Below, piece by piece: positions 40,602 to 49,576 of a stretch of 64,000 nucleotides of DNA (within the stretch, counting starts at the first letter, position 1; every line of letters begins with the position of its first letter). Made by a program: the position numbers and the translations under genes. The stretch is from Candidatus Ichthyocystis sparus (lineage in GTDB: Bacteria; Pseudomonadota; Gammaproteobacteria; Burkholderiales; 2013Ark19i). The notes beneath the pieces are model-generated. The model ran no database searches, had not been told where the DNA came from, and saw nothing but the letters and a program-made list of their open reading frames with translations. The stretch spans positions 156,175-220,174 of the forward strand of contig NZ_FKII01000047.1 in assembly GCF_900078745.1 (NCBI RefSeq), given 5' to 3'.

Positions 40602-41963
40602 TTGGAATTACCGGCAGTGCTAGCTGATATAGTAAGATCTGCATTATTGTTGCTAAAAAAATTGGTCTATTTCTTCAGGAAAAATATTTTCAGTAGGACA
40701 ACGGATGGTGTTTTTTCTACTGTATTTATGTTAGGAGATAGCTGCCAAAAAACATTCGACCCCAAGAAATATATAGATCCTGTGAAGGGTATATTCATTG
40801 GCCTAAGTAATTACGGTGACCCTATATTTAGACCATTACAGATGATTCAAAAAAATCATATCGCTTTTATAGGTGAAAGCGGTTGTGGAAAAACTATGGC
40901 AGCAACATCAATATTAGCTCAGTGTGCAAAACACTTTGATGAGTGTTCTATAATTTTCGATCCCAAAAATGACAAATACATGCTCAATACTCTACACAAT
41001 TACCATGATGATAGCAGTAAATTTCATGTCCTCGATTTGTCTCCAGACGCTCCACCACAAATAAATCCTTTTCATGGGGCATCGGCGGCAGAGGTAGAAA
41101 TGATGCTTATATCAGCCCTACAATTATTCAACTCCGGAAATTCTGGTGTAGATTTTTACCGCGCTGAGGACAGAGATGCAGCGCGTTTATCTGCTGATAT
41201 AATACACAACAAAAAGACTTGTTTCCCAGAATTTCTAAGCATAGCTGGATCCATAAAGGCCATCTCCAGCAAACATGCTTTCTGGAGAGACTGTCAACAA
41301 CTAGGATTTATACCTGCCCTTCAGGCTCATTCTGGCCTATCCATAGCTGACACAATTAAACCAGGCAATATCCTGTATGTAATAGGCAACACTTCACAAC
41401 CTCGTGTACAAGCTGCTATTAGGCTAATACTACAAAGAGTTATTCAAATAGCTGAGAAAAGAGATCAGCAATATTGTAAATCTATTGGCATATTTATTGA
41501 TGAAATTCGCTATGTATTATCAGAGGTTATGCTTACATCTCTTTCAACAATTAGGGACAAAAATGTTCACCTTTTAATTGCTTTTCAGGATGTTGGTAAC
41601 CTTTTGGAAGCGACATGCGTAAATCCAAAGGCAGTTGAATCTATAATCATGACTAATACTTCCATAAAATTTGTGTATCGCATATCACATGCTCAAACAT
41701 TATCTACACTTGAAAAAATATCAGGATGTATTTACACAAAAAATATTGCTATACCACGTATACCTGCTGGTCTTATAAGTCATCTTCCTAAACCTCAAAA
41801 CTCATCTCATGCAAGTGTAGGCATTATATTTGGTGATGGGCCAGCTTATATTGTTCGATGTGCTCCATTACACCTATCATCATGTACGGATCTAAATAAA
41901 ATAATGATTAATAGTCATCCAAGATGTAATAATGGAATTTACTCCCCACATGATCTCATCTAA
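40602..41963 (+). CDS. conjugation coupling-protein-like ATPase (TraD/VirD4/MobB type)
   Basis: A 453-residue P-loop ATPase of the type IV coupling-protein class, which links DNA-relaxase complexes to a secretion channel. Walker A is GESGCGKT at residues 91-98. IIFDPKNDKYML follows, as in TraG/VirD4 proteins. Walker B is SIGIFIDEI near residue 300, and LIAFQDVGNLLE is the sensor-like segment. The N-terminus has one weak hydrophobic stretch rather than the usual two helices. It is short for the family (usually over 550 residues). The start is TTG with no clear ribosome binding site, so the N-terminus is uncertain. The stop overlaps the next gene by 32 bases. No transfer channel genes are in the window. 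Confidence 0.7.
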   Translation: MELPAVLADIVRSALLLLKKLVYFFRKNIFSRTTDGVFSTVFMLGDSCQKTFDPKKYIDPVKGIFIGLSNYGDPIFRPLQMIQKNHIAFIGESGCGKTMAATSILAQCAKHFDECSIIFDPKNDKYMLNTLHNYHDDSSKFHVLDLSPDAPPQINPFHGASAAEVEMMLISALQLFNSGNSGVDFYRAEDRDAARLSADIIHNKKTCFPEFLSIAGSIKAISSKHAFWRDCQQLGFIPALQAHSGLSIADTIKPGNILYVIGNTSQPRVQAAIRLILQRVIQIAEKRDQQYCKSIGIFIDEIRYVLSEVMLTSLSTIRDKNVHLLIAFQDVGNLLEATCVNPKAVESIIMTNTSIKFVYRISHAQTLSTLEKISGCIYTKNIAIPRIPAGLISHLPKPQNSSHASVGIIFGDGPAYIVRCAPLHLSSCTDLNKIMINSHPRCNNGIYSPHDLI

Positions 41964-42705
41964 AGAAAAATCAAGAAAAAATTTACTACGTATTTCAGAG
42001 GCTCGTGCTGTTAATAAAGAAAAGATAAATATGATTTTGTCATTTATGTTAGATGAAACTTATACAACTATAGAAATTTTAAAAATGCTTTTAAAACTAA
42101 GAAAAACAGAATCCATTAAAAAGATTATGTATAACCTAAAAACTAATAATATTATTTGGGAAAAAAATATAGCCATTTCCTCTTTAAAAAAATTGACTGT
42201 ATATGGCCTAACTCTACATGGAAGAATTATGATATCCAGTGAAGAAAATATTATACAATCAGCATCTATAAGAAGAGTATCAAGAAATGTTAGGCAGTAT
42301 AAGCATACTTTAATGCTTCAAAAAATAAGGATACGGGCTCAACATGCTGGATGGAAAAATTGGGAAAAAAGTGGATATTCTACCGGTATAGGAAATAAAG
42401 ATGCAAAAGTTGACGGGATTTGCAAATCCCCAGATGGAAAAATATATGCTATTGAATACGAAAGAACATTGAAAAGTATTGAGAGATATAGAAGTATTAT
42501 AAATTCTAGGCTACAGGCTATAAAAAGGAATGGATATCACTACATAGTTTGGATAAGTGATAATACTAGTGTACACCTCCGTCTCAAAAAAATATTGTTT
42601 TCTATAGATTATGTTATAATACACGGTACGGTGGTGCATTTGGAAAAAGATAAGCATTACAGTAAAATGATGTGCATTAACTATGCAGATTGGCCAATTG
42701 TATGA
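41932..42705 (+). CDS. replication-relaxation / MOB-C-like protein, possible relaxase
   Basis: 257 residues. The N-terminal half looks like winged-helix DNA-binding segments (TTIEILKMLLKLRKTESIKKIM, then IIWEKNIAISS and LTLHGRIMI). The C-terminal half has AKVDGICKSPDGKIYAIEYE, which resembles the PD-(D/E)xK-like core of replication-relaxation and MOB-C proteins, followed by ERYRSIINSRLQAI. A MobC-type relaxase next to a MobB-type coupling protein is the CloDF13 plasmid arrangement, which strengthens the call. The catalytic Lys is not clear, since the motif reads E-Y-E. It could be a DNA-binding accessory protein instead. It overlaps the ATPase gene by 32 bases and pyrC by four. Confidence 0.5.
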   Translation: MEFTPHMISSKEKSRKNLLRISEARAVNKEKINMILSFMLDETYTTIEILKMLLKLRKTESIKKIMYNLKTNNIIWEKNIAISSLKKLTVYGLTLHGRIMISSEENIIQSASIRRVSRNVRQYKHTLMLQKIRIRAQHAGWKNWEKSGYSTGIGNKDAKVDGICKSPDGKIYAIEYERTLKSIERYRSIINSRLQAIKRNGYHYIVWISDNTSVHLRLKKILFSIDYVIIHGTVVHLEKDKHYSKMMCINYADWPIV

Positions 42706-43748
42706 TGAAAACCATAACAATAAAGGCACCAGATGACTGGCATCTTCACTTACGTGATGGAGATATTGCTAGGGCTGTTATCGGTGATACTTGCCGTCAA
42801 TTTCGCAGAGCTTTAATAATGCCTAATTTAGAGAAACCAATAACTACGGTAAGTGATGCTATACTTTACCAAAACAGAATAAAAAATCTCCAACCACACC
42901 CTAATTTCACTCTATTTATGACCCTTTATCTTACAGATAAACTGTCAGTAAAAGATGTGTATGAAGTAGGTAAAAATGATGATGTTTTGGCAATAAAATG
43001 GTATCCAAAGGGTGTAACAACAAACTCTTGTAATGGAATTGCACATAGTAGCTTAATAAAAGATGATGTTCTAGATGCCATAGTAAAAAATAACATTGTT
43101 TTATGCGTACATGGAGAAAGCTCTTTACCTGGGCTAGACCCATTTGATCGTGAAAAAATCTTCTTGGAAGATGAGCTTAAACCTCTACAAAAGCGTTTCC
43201 CAAAAATTAAAGTAGTTTTGGAACATATAACTACAAGACAAGCTGTAGAATATGTTATGCAAACCCCAAATACTGCAGCCACTATAACAGCCCATCATTT
43301 GGCATTTGATAGACGTGATCTACTAGACCGAAGAATACGTCCCCACCTGTACTGTCTCCCAATAATGAAACGATGGGATGATAGAAAAGCACTTATAGAA
43401 GCCGCCATATCTGGAAGTCCAAAATTTTTTTTAGGAACTGACTCAGCTCCTCACACTTCTGACAATAAGGAATCTTCGTGTGGATGTGCAGGATGTTACA
43501 CAGCGGCGCATGCAATTGAGTTATATGCAAGCATTTTTGATACCCATGGCAATATGGATAAGCTAGAGTATTTCAGTAGCATTGCTGGTGCAAATTTCTA
43601 TGGCCATAATACAAATAAGGAATCTCTAATCATAGAGCCAGAAGAATGGACTGTACCGGAAGCAATAACCCTATCTAATATGAAGAAAATAGTACCTCTG
43701 TGCGCAGGTAAAACTTTTCTCTGGAAAGCTAGAATGGTCTTAATCTGA
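42702..43748 (+). CDS. pyrC: dihydroorotase
   Basis: Third step of pyrimidine synthesis. The 348 residues match E. coli-type PyrC. They show metal ligands in DDWHLHLRDG, the carboxylated Lys in AIKWYPKGVTTNS, VHGE, EHITT, TITAHHL, RPHLYCLPIMKR and the catalytic Asp in LGTDSAPH with ESSCGCAGCY. I start it at ATG 42702, overlapping the preceding stop. A TTG at 42690 would add four residues. Its codon use is as AT-rich as the two mobilisation-like genes before it, and the overlap suggests one transcript. Confidence 0.95.
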   Translation: MMKTITIKAPDDWHLHLRDGDIARAVIGDTCRQFRRALIMPNLEKPITTVSDAILYQNRIKNLQPHPNFTLFMTLYLTDKLSVKDVYEVGKNDDVLAIKWYPKGVTTNSCNGIAHSSLIKDDVLDAIVKNNIVLCVHGESSLPGLDPFDREKIFLEDELKPLQKRFPKIKVVLEHITTRQAVEYVMQTPNTAATITAHHLAFDRRDLLDRRIRPHLYCLPIMKRWDDRKALIEAAISGSPKFFLGTDSAPHTSDNKESSCGCAGCYTAAHAIELYASIFDTHGNMDKLEYFSSIAGANFYGHNTNKESLIIEPEEWTVPEAITLSNMKKIVPLCAGKTFLWKARMVLI

Positions 43749-43788
43749 AAACAACAACAGTTAGACATAATATATACTTGGTTATATT

Positions 43789-44859
43789 ATGCGAAACATT
43801 TCTATGTTGACATTATTAAGAAAAAACAGGGAAGATAAAAGATTTAGTGATATATATGTTGATGGAACGGTGAGTCCCGTGCCCCTACCTTATATATGTA
43901 GTGGCAAGAATAAAAACCTATCGTTATTAGGGTTTTGTTTATGTATTTGTAAAAAATTAATGCCTGCAAGTAGATTTAGAGTACTTTTAGAAGATTATAT
44001 ACAATCAGTAGTATTTGAGATAATAAATAATTCTGTACTAAAAAAAGATATTTTTTCTTCTTTATCTATTCTAGTAATAATAAAACGTCACCTTGATTCA
44101 CACACCACTATTTGTCTCATAATTAGAGATATAGTATCTAAGGTTAGATATACCGGCTATTTACATGATATATTTAATAATATTACAAACTACAAAGAAA
44201 AAATTGAAAATCAAAAATCTGTTGGTATCTGGATCAGATTTACAAAGTATCTTTCTGAGATGATTGATGGTAAAAAAAATAAAGTGATTTTAATTTTTCC
44301 ATCAAAGGAGTATGAAAAACTAGTATCAGAATTTATATCGGCAACTATATCTAGTTTATTCAAAAAACAAAAAATATCTATGGGTCTAATTTTAGAAAGC
44401 AAAAACCCTGAGGAAATGAAAGAAAGATATGAAGAAACTATGATTTCGCTAATACCAGAAAAATGTGGGCATAAAATTTTATTTAGAATAAAAACAAAAT
44501 CTGAAGAGTATATTTTGAAATGTCTTAATAGCATGGAAGCTAAAGATTACGAACGTGTAATAGAGAAAATGCCTCCTTTTATTTACGATATATTAATTAC
44601 AAAAAGAGAATCTAAAAAAATAATAATTGATAGTTTCAAGAACATCCTCAAAAACCCAGAAAAATCTGATTCCATCATGATGTCTGCTATAGTTAGGGCT
44701 AGCAATCCATATGGATACAAAAAAAATATAGACAACTACCATATGCTGGAAAATATTAAACTAGCAATATCATCCATAAAATCACCTGAAGTAAGAGAGA
44801 TCATATGCAACTCTCTTCCAGATAACATAAGACGTTCACTTAGATATTTTGAAATCTAA
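43789..44859 (+). CDS. hypothetical protein (356 aa)
   Basis: Not recognised. The product is basic, rich in Ile/Lys/Ser and probably helical. A Cys-rich hydrophobic stretch (LSLLGFCLCICKKLMPASRF) lies near residue 45, and a Lys/Glu-rich middle follows. No signal peptide, clear membrane helix or repeat is seen. It follows pyrC by 40 bp and its end overlaps the convergent purF by four bases. Its AT-rich composition matches the accessory genes to its left and contrasts with purF. Confidence 0.7.
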   Translation: MRNISMLTLLRKNREDKRFSDIYVDGTVSPVPLPYICSGKNKNLSLLGFCLCICKKLMPASRFRVLLEDYIQSVVFEIINNSVLKKDIFSSLSILVIIKRHLDSHTTICLIIRDIVSKVRYTGYLHDIFNNITNYKEKIENQKSVGIWIRFTKYLSEMIDGKKNKVILIFPSKEYEKLVSEFISATISSLFKKQKISMGLILESKNPEEMKERYEETMISLIPEKCGHKILFRIKTKSEEYILKCLNSMEAKDYERVIEKMPPFIYDILITKRESKKIIIDSFKNILKNPEKSDSIMMSAIVRASNPYGYKKNIDNYHMLENIKLAISSIKSPEVREIICNSLPDNIRRSLRYFEI

Positions 44860-46268
44860 TCTACAATATACACTCCGTCAAAGCATGATGCTTCAGCTGA
44901 ATATATGTCAGGGGACAAGTTAGCTATTAAATTTTTCAGGTCTGACAAATCTTGATACACAAGACCATCTGCATCAATTTCTTTGCAAATATCATCTTCA
45001 TCACGTGAATGGGCAATAAGTTCATTATATGTTGGCATATCAATTCCATAACAATTTGGGTATCTCACTGGAGGAGAAGCAGCAGCCATAAAAACATTAG
45101 ATGCTCCTGAATGCCTGGCCATCTGCACAATTTCTCGACTAGTAGTTCCTCTAACTATTGAATCATCAACCAATAAAACTGATTTGCCACGAAACTCTTG
45201 CACAATAGGATTAAGCTTACTCCTTATTGATTTTTTGCGAAAAGAGTGACCAGACATAATAAATGTTCTGCCAATGTAACGATTCTTAACAAATGCCTCA
45301 CGATAAGGAAGTCCAAGGGATAAGGATAATGATAAAGCTGAGTGACATGCAGAATCCGGTATCGGTACCACAACATCAATACGACTATGCAGTCCCGCTT
45401 CTCTAACCCTTTCAGCAAGAAGAATTCCCATTCTTCTGCGAATGTCTGATATCGTGTGACCATATGAAATAGAATCAGGGCGAGAAAAATAAATGTATTC
45501 AAACAAACATGGACGCGATAGCACATTTTTCTCATACTGAAACCTGTAGATATTCATTGAAAAATCGATGAACACTATCTCACCAGCTTTTATGTCCCCC
45601 ATTAATTCAAAGCCATTAACATCCAAGGCAACAGACTCAGAGGCCACCATGTAGGATATATTCCCAGCATTATCCTTTGAGCGTCCCAATACTAGGGGAC
45701 GAATGCCATATCTATCTTGAAAGGCCAATAGCCCGTGATGTGCTATTAAACACACTACAGAATAAGCACCTTTAACACGGTTAGATAGCGCTAATACAGC
45801 ATTTGAAATGTGATCAGGCGTTAAAGCGCGCCCTTGTGCAGCACAACCTAATTCATGAGCCAAAACATTTAGCAGCAACTCAGAGTCAGAAGAGGTATTG
45901 ATATGACGAAAGTTACGATTCACCAAATCATGACGCACCTCATCTGGATTTACCAAGTTGCCGTTATGAGCCATTACCAATCCATAAGGAAAATTAACAT
46001 AAAATGGCTGGGCTTCACTAGCTAAATCATGAGAACCAGAGGTAGGGTAGCGGCAATGAGCAATCCCAGACTCTCCAGACAGCAAAGAAATCTCCTCATC
46101 AAGAAATACATCTCTCACTAGCCCTGAATTTTTTACTAAATGAAAACATCCACTCTCAAGAGTAGCCATACCAGCTGCATCCTGACCTCTATGCTGAAGA
46201 ACAATCAATCCATCGTACAAAACCCTACTAGCCGAGGAGTGACCAATAACACCCAAAACACCACACAT
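44856..46268 (-). CDS. purF: amidophosphoribosyltransferase
   Basis: First committed step of purine synthesis. The 470-residue product has an N-terminal glutaminase domain beginning CGVLGVIGH, with the Cys nucleophile exposed once Met is removed. This, plus AAGG seven bases upstream, selects ATG 46268 over the ATG one codon earlier. RGQDAAGMAT, HCRYPTSG and HNGNLVN complete the amidotransferase site. The PRPP-binding motif LLVDDSIVRGTTSREI is in the C-terminal half. It is the last gene of the cluster with cvpA, as in many proteobacteria. Confidence 0.97.
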   Translation of the reverse strand: MCGVLGVIGHSSASRVLYDGLIVLQHRGQDAAGMATLESGCFHLVKNSGLVRDVFLDEEISLLSGESGIAHCRYPTSGSHDLASEAQPFYVNFPYGLVMAHNGNLVNPDEVRHDLVNRNFRHINTSSDSELLLNVLAHELGCAAQGRALTPDHISNAVLALSNRVKGAYSVVCLIAHHGLLAFQDRYGIRPLVLGRSKDNAGNISYMVASESVALDVNGFELMGDIKAGEIVFIDFSMNIYRFQYEKNVLSRPCLFEYIYFSRPDSISYGHTISDIRRRMGILLAERVREAGLHSRIDVVVPIPDSACHSALSLSLSLGLPYREAFVKNRYIGRTFIMSGHSFRKKSIRSKLNPIVQEFRGKSVLLVDDSIVRGTTSREIVQMARHSGASNVFMAAASPPVRYPNCYGIDMPTYNELIAHSRDEDDICKEIDADGLVYQDLSDLKNLIANLSPDIYSAEASCFDGVYIVD

Positions 46269-46298
46269 CATTTAGCCTTATGAATAAAATATACATTT

Positions 46299-46808
46299 CT
46301 AACTGCCATTCATCCACTCATGGATATCACCATAAAAGTATGGAAAAAATTTGTTAAACGTAGTTTCTATAGGCTCACGCAAGACTGACTTATTAAAAAA
46401 GACCTTATCCGAAAAGTTGGTCCGCTGCAAAAATGCTATCAAGATAAAAGAAATAATGAATCCCCGGAACACTCCTGCAAATAAACCAAATACAGTATCT
46501 ATAACTCCCATGCCGGCCTTTTTTGCAACTGCAGAAAAAAATAAGCCACAGGTATTAAATCCAAGGAGAGATAGCAAAAATGCAAATACTGGCACTAATA
46601 TTTTGGGTTGAGGTAGCTGCTGATTATTCCACCATAAAACTACACTATCTGAGTGCCACTTTAAGAACCAAAAAGCAGCAAACCACCCCAATAGCGAAAA
46701 AAAATCACGCACAAAGCCACGATACCCTCCCCACCAAGAGGAAATAGCAAAAATAACGACAAATGACCAATCCAAAAATGACAAAGAAGAAAGATATTCA
46801 GTACTCAT
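46299..46808 (-). CDS. cvpA: CvpA family membrane protein
   Basis: 169 residues with four hydrophobic helices (FVVIFAISSWWGGYRGFV, FFSLLGWFAAFWFL, VPVFAFLLSLLGFNTCGLFF, FGLFAGVFRGFIISFILIAF). It has the family signature of a Gly-Tyr-Arg-Gly turn and the G-x-x-D-x-x-x-G-x-x-x-G segment GVIDTVFGLFAGVFRG. Role in E. coli is tied to colicin V export and envelope homeostasis, with the mechanism unclear. It overlaps the DedD-like stop by four bases. Confidence 0.92.
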   Translation of the reverse strand: MSTEYLSSLSFLDWSFVVIFAISSWWGGYRGFVRDFFSLLGWFAAFWFLKWHSDSVVLWWNNQQLPQPKILVPVFAFLLSLLGFNTCGLFFSAVAKKAGMGVIDTVFGLFAGVFRGFIISFILIAFLQRTNFSDKVFFNKSVLREPIETTFNKFFPYFYGDIHEWMNGS

Positions 46809-47386
46809 ACTTCTTTTTCTTCCCTTTCTCGAAAAGAATTTCCCACATGTTTAATATTATTAGAAGAAGAATAAGATCTATTTTTAACCTTTTGTGTAGC
46901 TAATCGGCCCGCATCGTGTTTGTACGGGTAATTATGAGCAGCAGCACTGCCAAGCTTTGAATGATCAGAATTATGGACCACAGAAGAAGAGGGTGCACCA
47001 TTATGTTCGGTGCGATGATGCCTCAAATCACTACCAACAGGACTACGAGTAGTTGATGACTGAGGAACATGATAGTCACTGGACGAACTTAAAGGCTCGG
47101 TGGAAGCATCATTCTTAGATCTATCATGCGGGTAAATAACAACAGTTTGTATGGGTTGTACCACATGAGGATCGGACTCCATATTATCCGTCTCAACCAA
47201 ATTATGCACAAAAAGCTGCAATGGCTTATCCTGACTGGAGGAGGAATAAGAACGTCCACGAAAAACTACTGGTAGTAGTGCAACCGCCAATACTGCCAAT
47301 ACACCAGCACCCAACAACCTTCTTCGCGCTAAAATAATTTGGGAGTCATCCCTATCACCCAAGGTTGAAGCATTATTTTCCTTCAT
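46805..47386 (-). CDS. DedD-like protein lacking the SPOR domain
   Basis: 193 residues in the exact position of the SPOR-domain division protein DedD, between folC and cvpA. The N-terminus has the cytoplasmic Arg-Arg-Arg start and one membrane helix (RRRLLGAGVLAVLAVALLPV), as in DedD. The rest is a Ser/His/Asn-rich, low-complexity periplasmic stretch ending FREREEKEV. The 70-residue C-terminal SPOR domain that binds denuded septal peptidoglycan is not visible, and no shifted frame carries it before cvpA starts. The gene is intact at both ends, with an ATGA overlap with cvpA. Confidence 0.7.
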   Translation of the reverse strand: MKENNASTLGDRDDSQIILARRRLLGAGVLAVLAVALLPVVFRGRSYSSSSQDKPLQLFVHNLVETDNMESDPHVVQPIQTVVIYPHDRSKNDASTEPLSSSSDYHVPQSSTTRSPVGSDLRHHRTEHNGAPSSSVVHNSDHSKLGSAAAHNYPYKHDAGRLATQKVKNRSYSSSNNIKHVGNSFREREEKEV

Positions 47387-47389
47387 ACT

Positions 47390-48679
47390 TTATAACCTAT
47401 GCCATGAAAAAGATGGTATCTTCATAAAATAACCTATCAAGTAGAATGACCCAAAAACGACTATGCGATCGCATTCTAGCGAAGATCTATAGGCTTCTCT
47501 GTAAGCATCCAAAGGTTCAGAAAAAACATTGATTTTGGAAATGTCTACGCCAATCGCACAAAGCGACTTTGATATGTCAGCAACAGAACAAGCACGCAGA
47601 GATGGTAACTCACAAATAAACCATCTATCAATTTGGACCTTAATAAGTTCTATAATACCTTGTATATCCTTATCCGCAAGGCAGGAAAATACTGCGCTGA
47701 CATTTCTGGAGTAAGGCATATCAGTTAAAGTATCAACCAAACAATTAACACTAGCTGGATTATGGGCTACATCTAGTACTATTGAAGGCTGACCTGGAAT
47801 AACCTGAAAGCGACCAGGAATAACTGCGTGTGTTAAAGCGAAACGAATATCATTTAAAGATACTGGAAGGCGATCAAACAGCGCTTGGACAGCCATAAGA
47901 GCACATGAAGCATTCCTTAACTGATGCCTGCCTCGCATCGAAGGTACTGGAAGAGCTTTCCATAATCCATAAGAAGAGGAGTGGCACCATTGTTTATTGT
48001 CAACCTGCTCCCAATAAACGTAAAAATCCTTCTGTAAGCAACAAAGGTTGGAGCCTATTTCCCTAGCGTATAGTAATAAAGAGGAGGGAGGACGCAAATC
48101 ACCGCAAACAGCAACTTTATTTTTACGAAATATTCCAGCTTTTTCAAGTCCTACGGACTCACGATCATTACCCAAATAATGCTGGTGATCTAGATCAATA
48201 CTTGTAACTATAGAGCACTCGGCATCCAGTACATTGGTCGCATCCAATCTCCCCCCTAAACCAACTTCATATATAAGGACATCAGTTGAATATTCTTGCC
48301 AAAAAATAAATGAAATAACAGTAATGGCCTCAAAGAAAGTCAACTCAAGATCAGAAAATTGCAGGAAAAACTTTTCTGCAATTTCATACCAAACCTCTTC
48401 CGAAAAAACAGAGCAATTGTAGCGAATACGCTCACGCACTGTAACAATATGGGGAGAGGTAAAAGAGCCAACACGGTATCCAGCCCTATGATAGACATTT
48501 TCCAGGTATGAGCAGGTTGATCCTTTGCCGTTAGTCCCACCGACTAAAATTATAGGAACTGAAAGAGGGTGCAACCTTCCTTTAGCCTCCATAACACGGT
48601 CCAAAGATAAATCTATCCGCAGATTATTCTGATAAAAACGATCCTGAAACCACTTATCAAATCCCAAAGAAAGCCTCAT
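47390..48679 (-). CDS. folC: dihydrofolate synthase / folylpolyglutamate synthase
   Basis: Adds glutamate to dihydropteroate and folates. The 429 residues show the Mur-ligase-type P-loop VGGTNGKGSTCSYLE, the SPHIVTVRERIR segment, EVGLGGRLDATNV, DLDHQHYLGNDRESVGLEKAGI and LDVAHNP. It overlaps the accD stop by four bases (ATGA) and is followed by the DedD-like gene after three bases. This tight cluster is typical of beta- and gammaproteobacteria. Confidence 0.95.
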   Translation of the reverse strand: MRLSLGFDKWFQDRFYQNNLRIDLSLDRVMEAKGRLHPLSVPIILVGGTNGKGSTCSYLENVYHRAGYRVGSFTSPHIVTVRERIRYNCSVFSEEVWYEIAEKFFLQFSDLELTFFEAITVISFIFWQEYSTDVLIYEVGLGGRLDATNVLDAECSIVTSIDLDHQHYLGNDRESVGLEKAGIFRKNKVAVCGDLRPPSSLLLYAREIGSNLCCLQKDFYVYWEQVDNKQWCHSSSYGLWKALPVPSMRGRHQLRNASCALMAVQALFDRLPVSLNDIRFALTHAVIPGRFQVIPGQPSIVLDVAHNPASVNCLVDTLTDMPYSRNVSAVFSCLADKDIQGIIELIKVQIDRWFICELPSLRACSVADISKSLCAIGVDISKINVFSEPLDAYREAYRSSLECDRIVVFGSFYLIGYFMKIPSFSWHRL

Positions 48680-49554
48680 TTATTTGGAGCATCGCTAACA
48701 CCACTAACAGGCATCAATAAGCCAATGATATTACTGATTTTATCTCTTAGAAAACGCCTATTAACAATCATGTCAATAGCACCTTTTTCTAGCAAAAATT
48801 CTGATCTTTGAAATCCTTCCGGCAACTTCTTACGCACAGTTTGCTCAATTACCCTAGGACCAGCAAAACCAATCAGTGCGCCAGGCTCAGCAATCACTAT
48901 ATCAGCCATAAAAGCAAAGCTCGCAGACACACCACCCATTGTTGGATCAGTCAAAACACTTATGAAAGGCAACTTAGCCTGACGTAAAATATGCAAAGCT
49001 GCTGTGGTTTTAGCCATCTGGAAAAGAGAAAACATACCTTCCTGCATACGAGCACCACCTGATGCAGAAAAACAAATAAATGGACAACCTTGCTGGACAG
49101 CATAGCGGATACCACGTACGAAACGTTCACCTACTACGGATCCCATTGATCCGCCCATAAATGAAAAATCAAATGCTGCCACCACTACCGGAAAATCCCT
49201 TACCTTGCCAAAAACTACCTGGATAGCATCTACAGCACCAGTTTCAGTACAGGACACAGACAAACGATCCTTATAACGTTTAGTATCACTAAAATTTAGT
49301 GGATCAGTTGGGTGCACCTCTGTCCCTATGAACTCATGATCATCTGGATCAAGGAAAAGATCCAATCGCAAGGAGGCGCTGAGACGTTGGTGCTGAGAAC
49401 AATCTGGGCAAATGTACATGTTCTTAACTATATCAGATTGATATAAAACAGCATCACAGTGCGAACACTTGGACCAAACACCCTCTGGAACGGTACGTCT
49501 AAGGTCAGGGTTTCTTTTAATCTTTGGTGGCAAGATCTTGTCTAGCCAACTCAT
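48676..49554 (-). CDS. accD: acetyl-CoA carboxylase carboxyltransferase, beta subunit
   Basis: Transfers CO2 from carboxybiotin to acetyl-CoA with AccA, for fatty acid synthesis. The 292 residues have the N-terminal zinc ribbon (Cys30, Cys33, Cys49, Cys52), the crotonase-like core with FSASGGARMQEGMFSLFQMA and LTDPTMGGVSASFA, and FAGPRVIEQTVRKKLPEGFQ. It follows truA after 22 bases. In many betaproteobacteria trpF, trpB and trpA lie in this gap. Confidence 0.97.
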   Translation of the reverse strand: MSWLDKILPPKIKRNPDLRRTVPEGVWSKCSHCDAVLYQSDIVKNMYICPDCSQHQRLSASLRLDLFLDPDDHEFIGTEVHPTDPLNFSDTKRYKDRLSVSCTETGAVDAIQVVFGKVRDFPVVVAAFDFSFMGGSMGSVVGERFVRGIRYAVQQGCPFICFSASGGARMQEGMFSLFQMAKTTAALHILRQAKLPFISVLTDPTMGGVSASFAFMADIVIAEPGALIGFAGPRVIEQTVRKKLPEGFQRSEFLLEKGAIDMIVNRRFLRDKISNIIGLLMPVSGVSDAPNK

Positions 49555-49576
49555 TCACCTCTCCTAGCAAATATTT

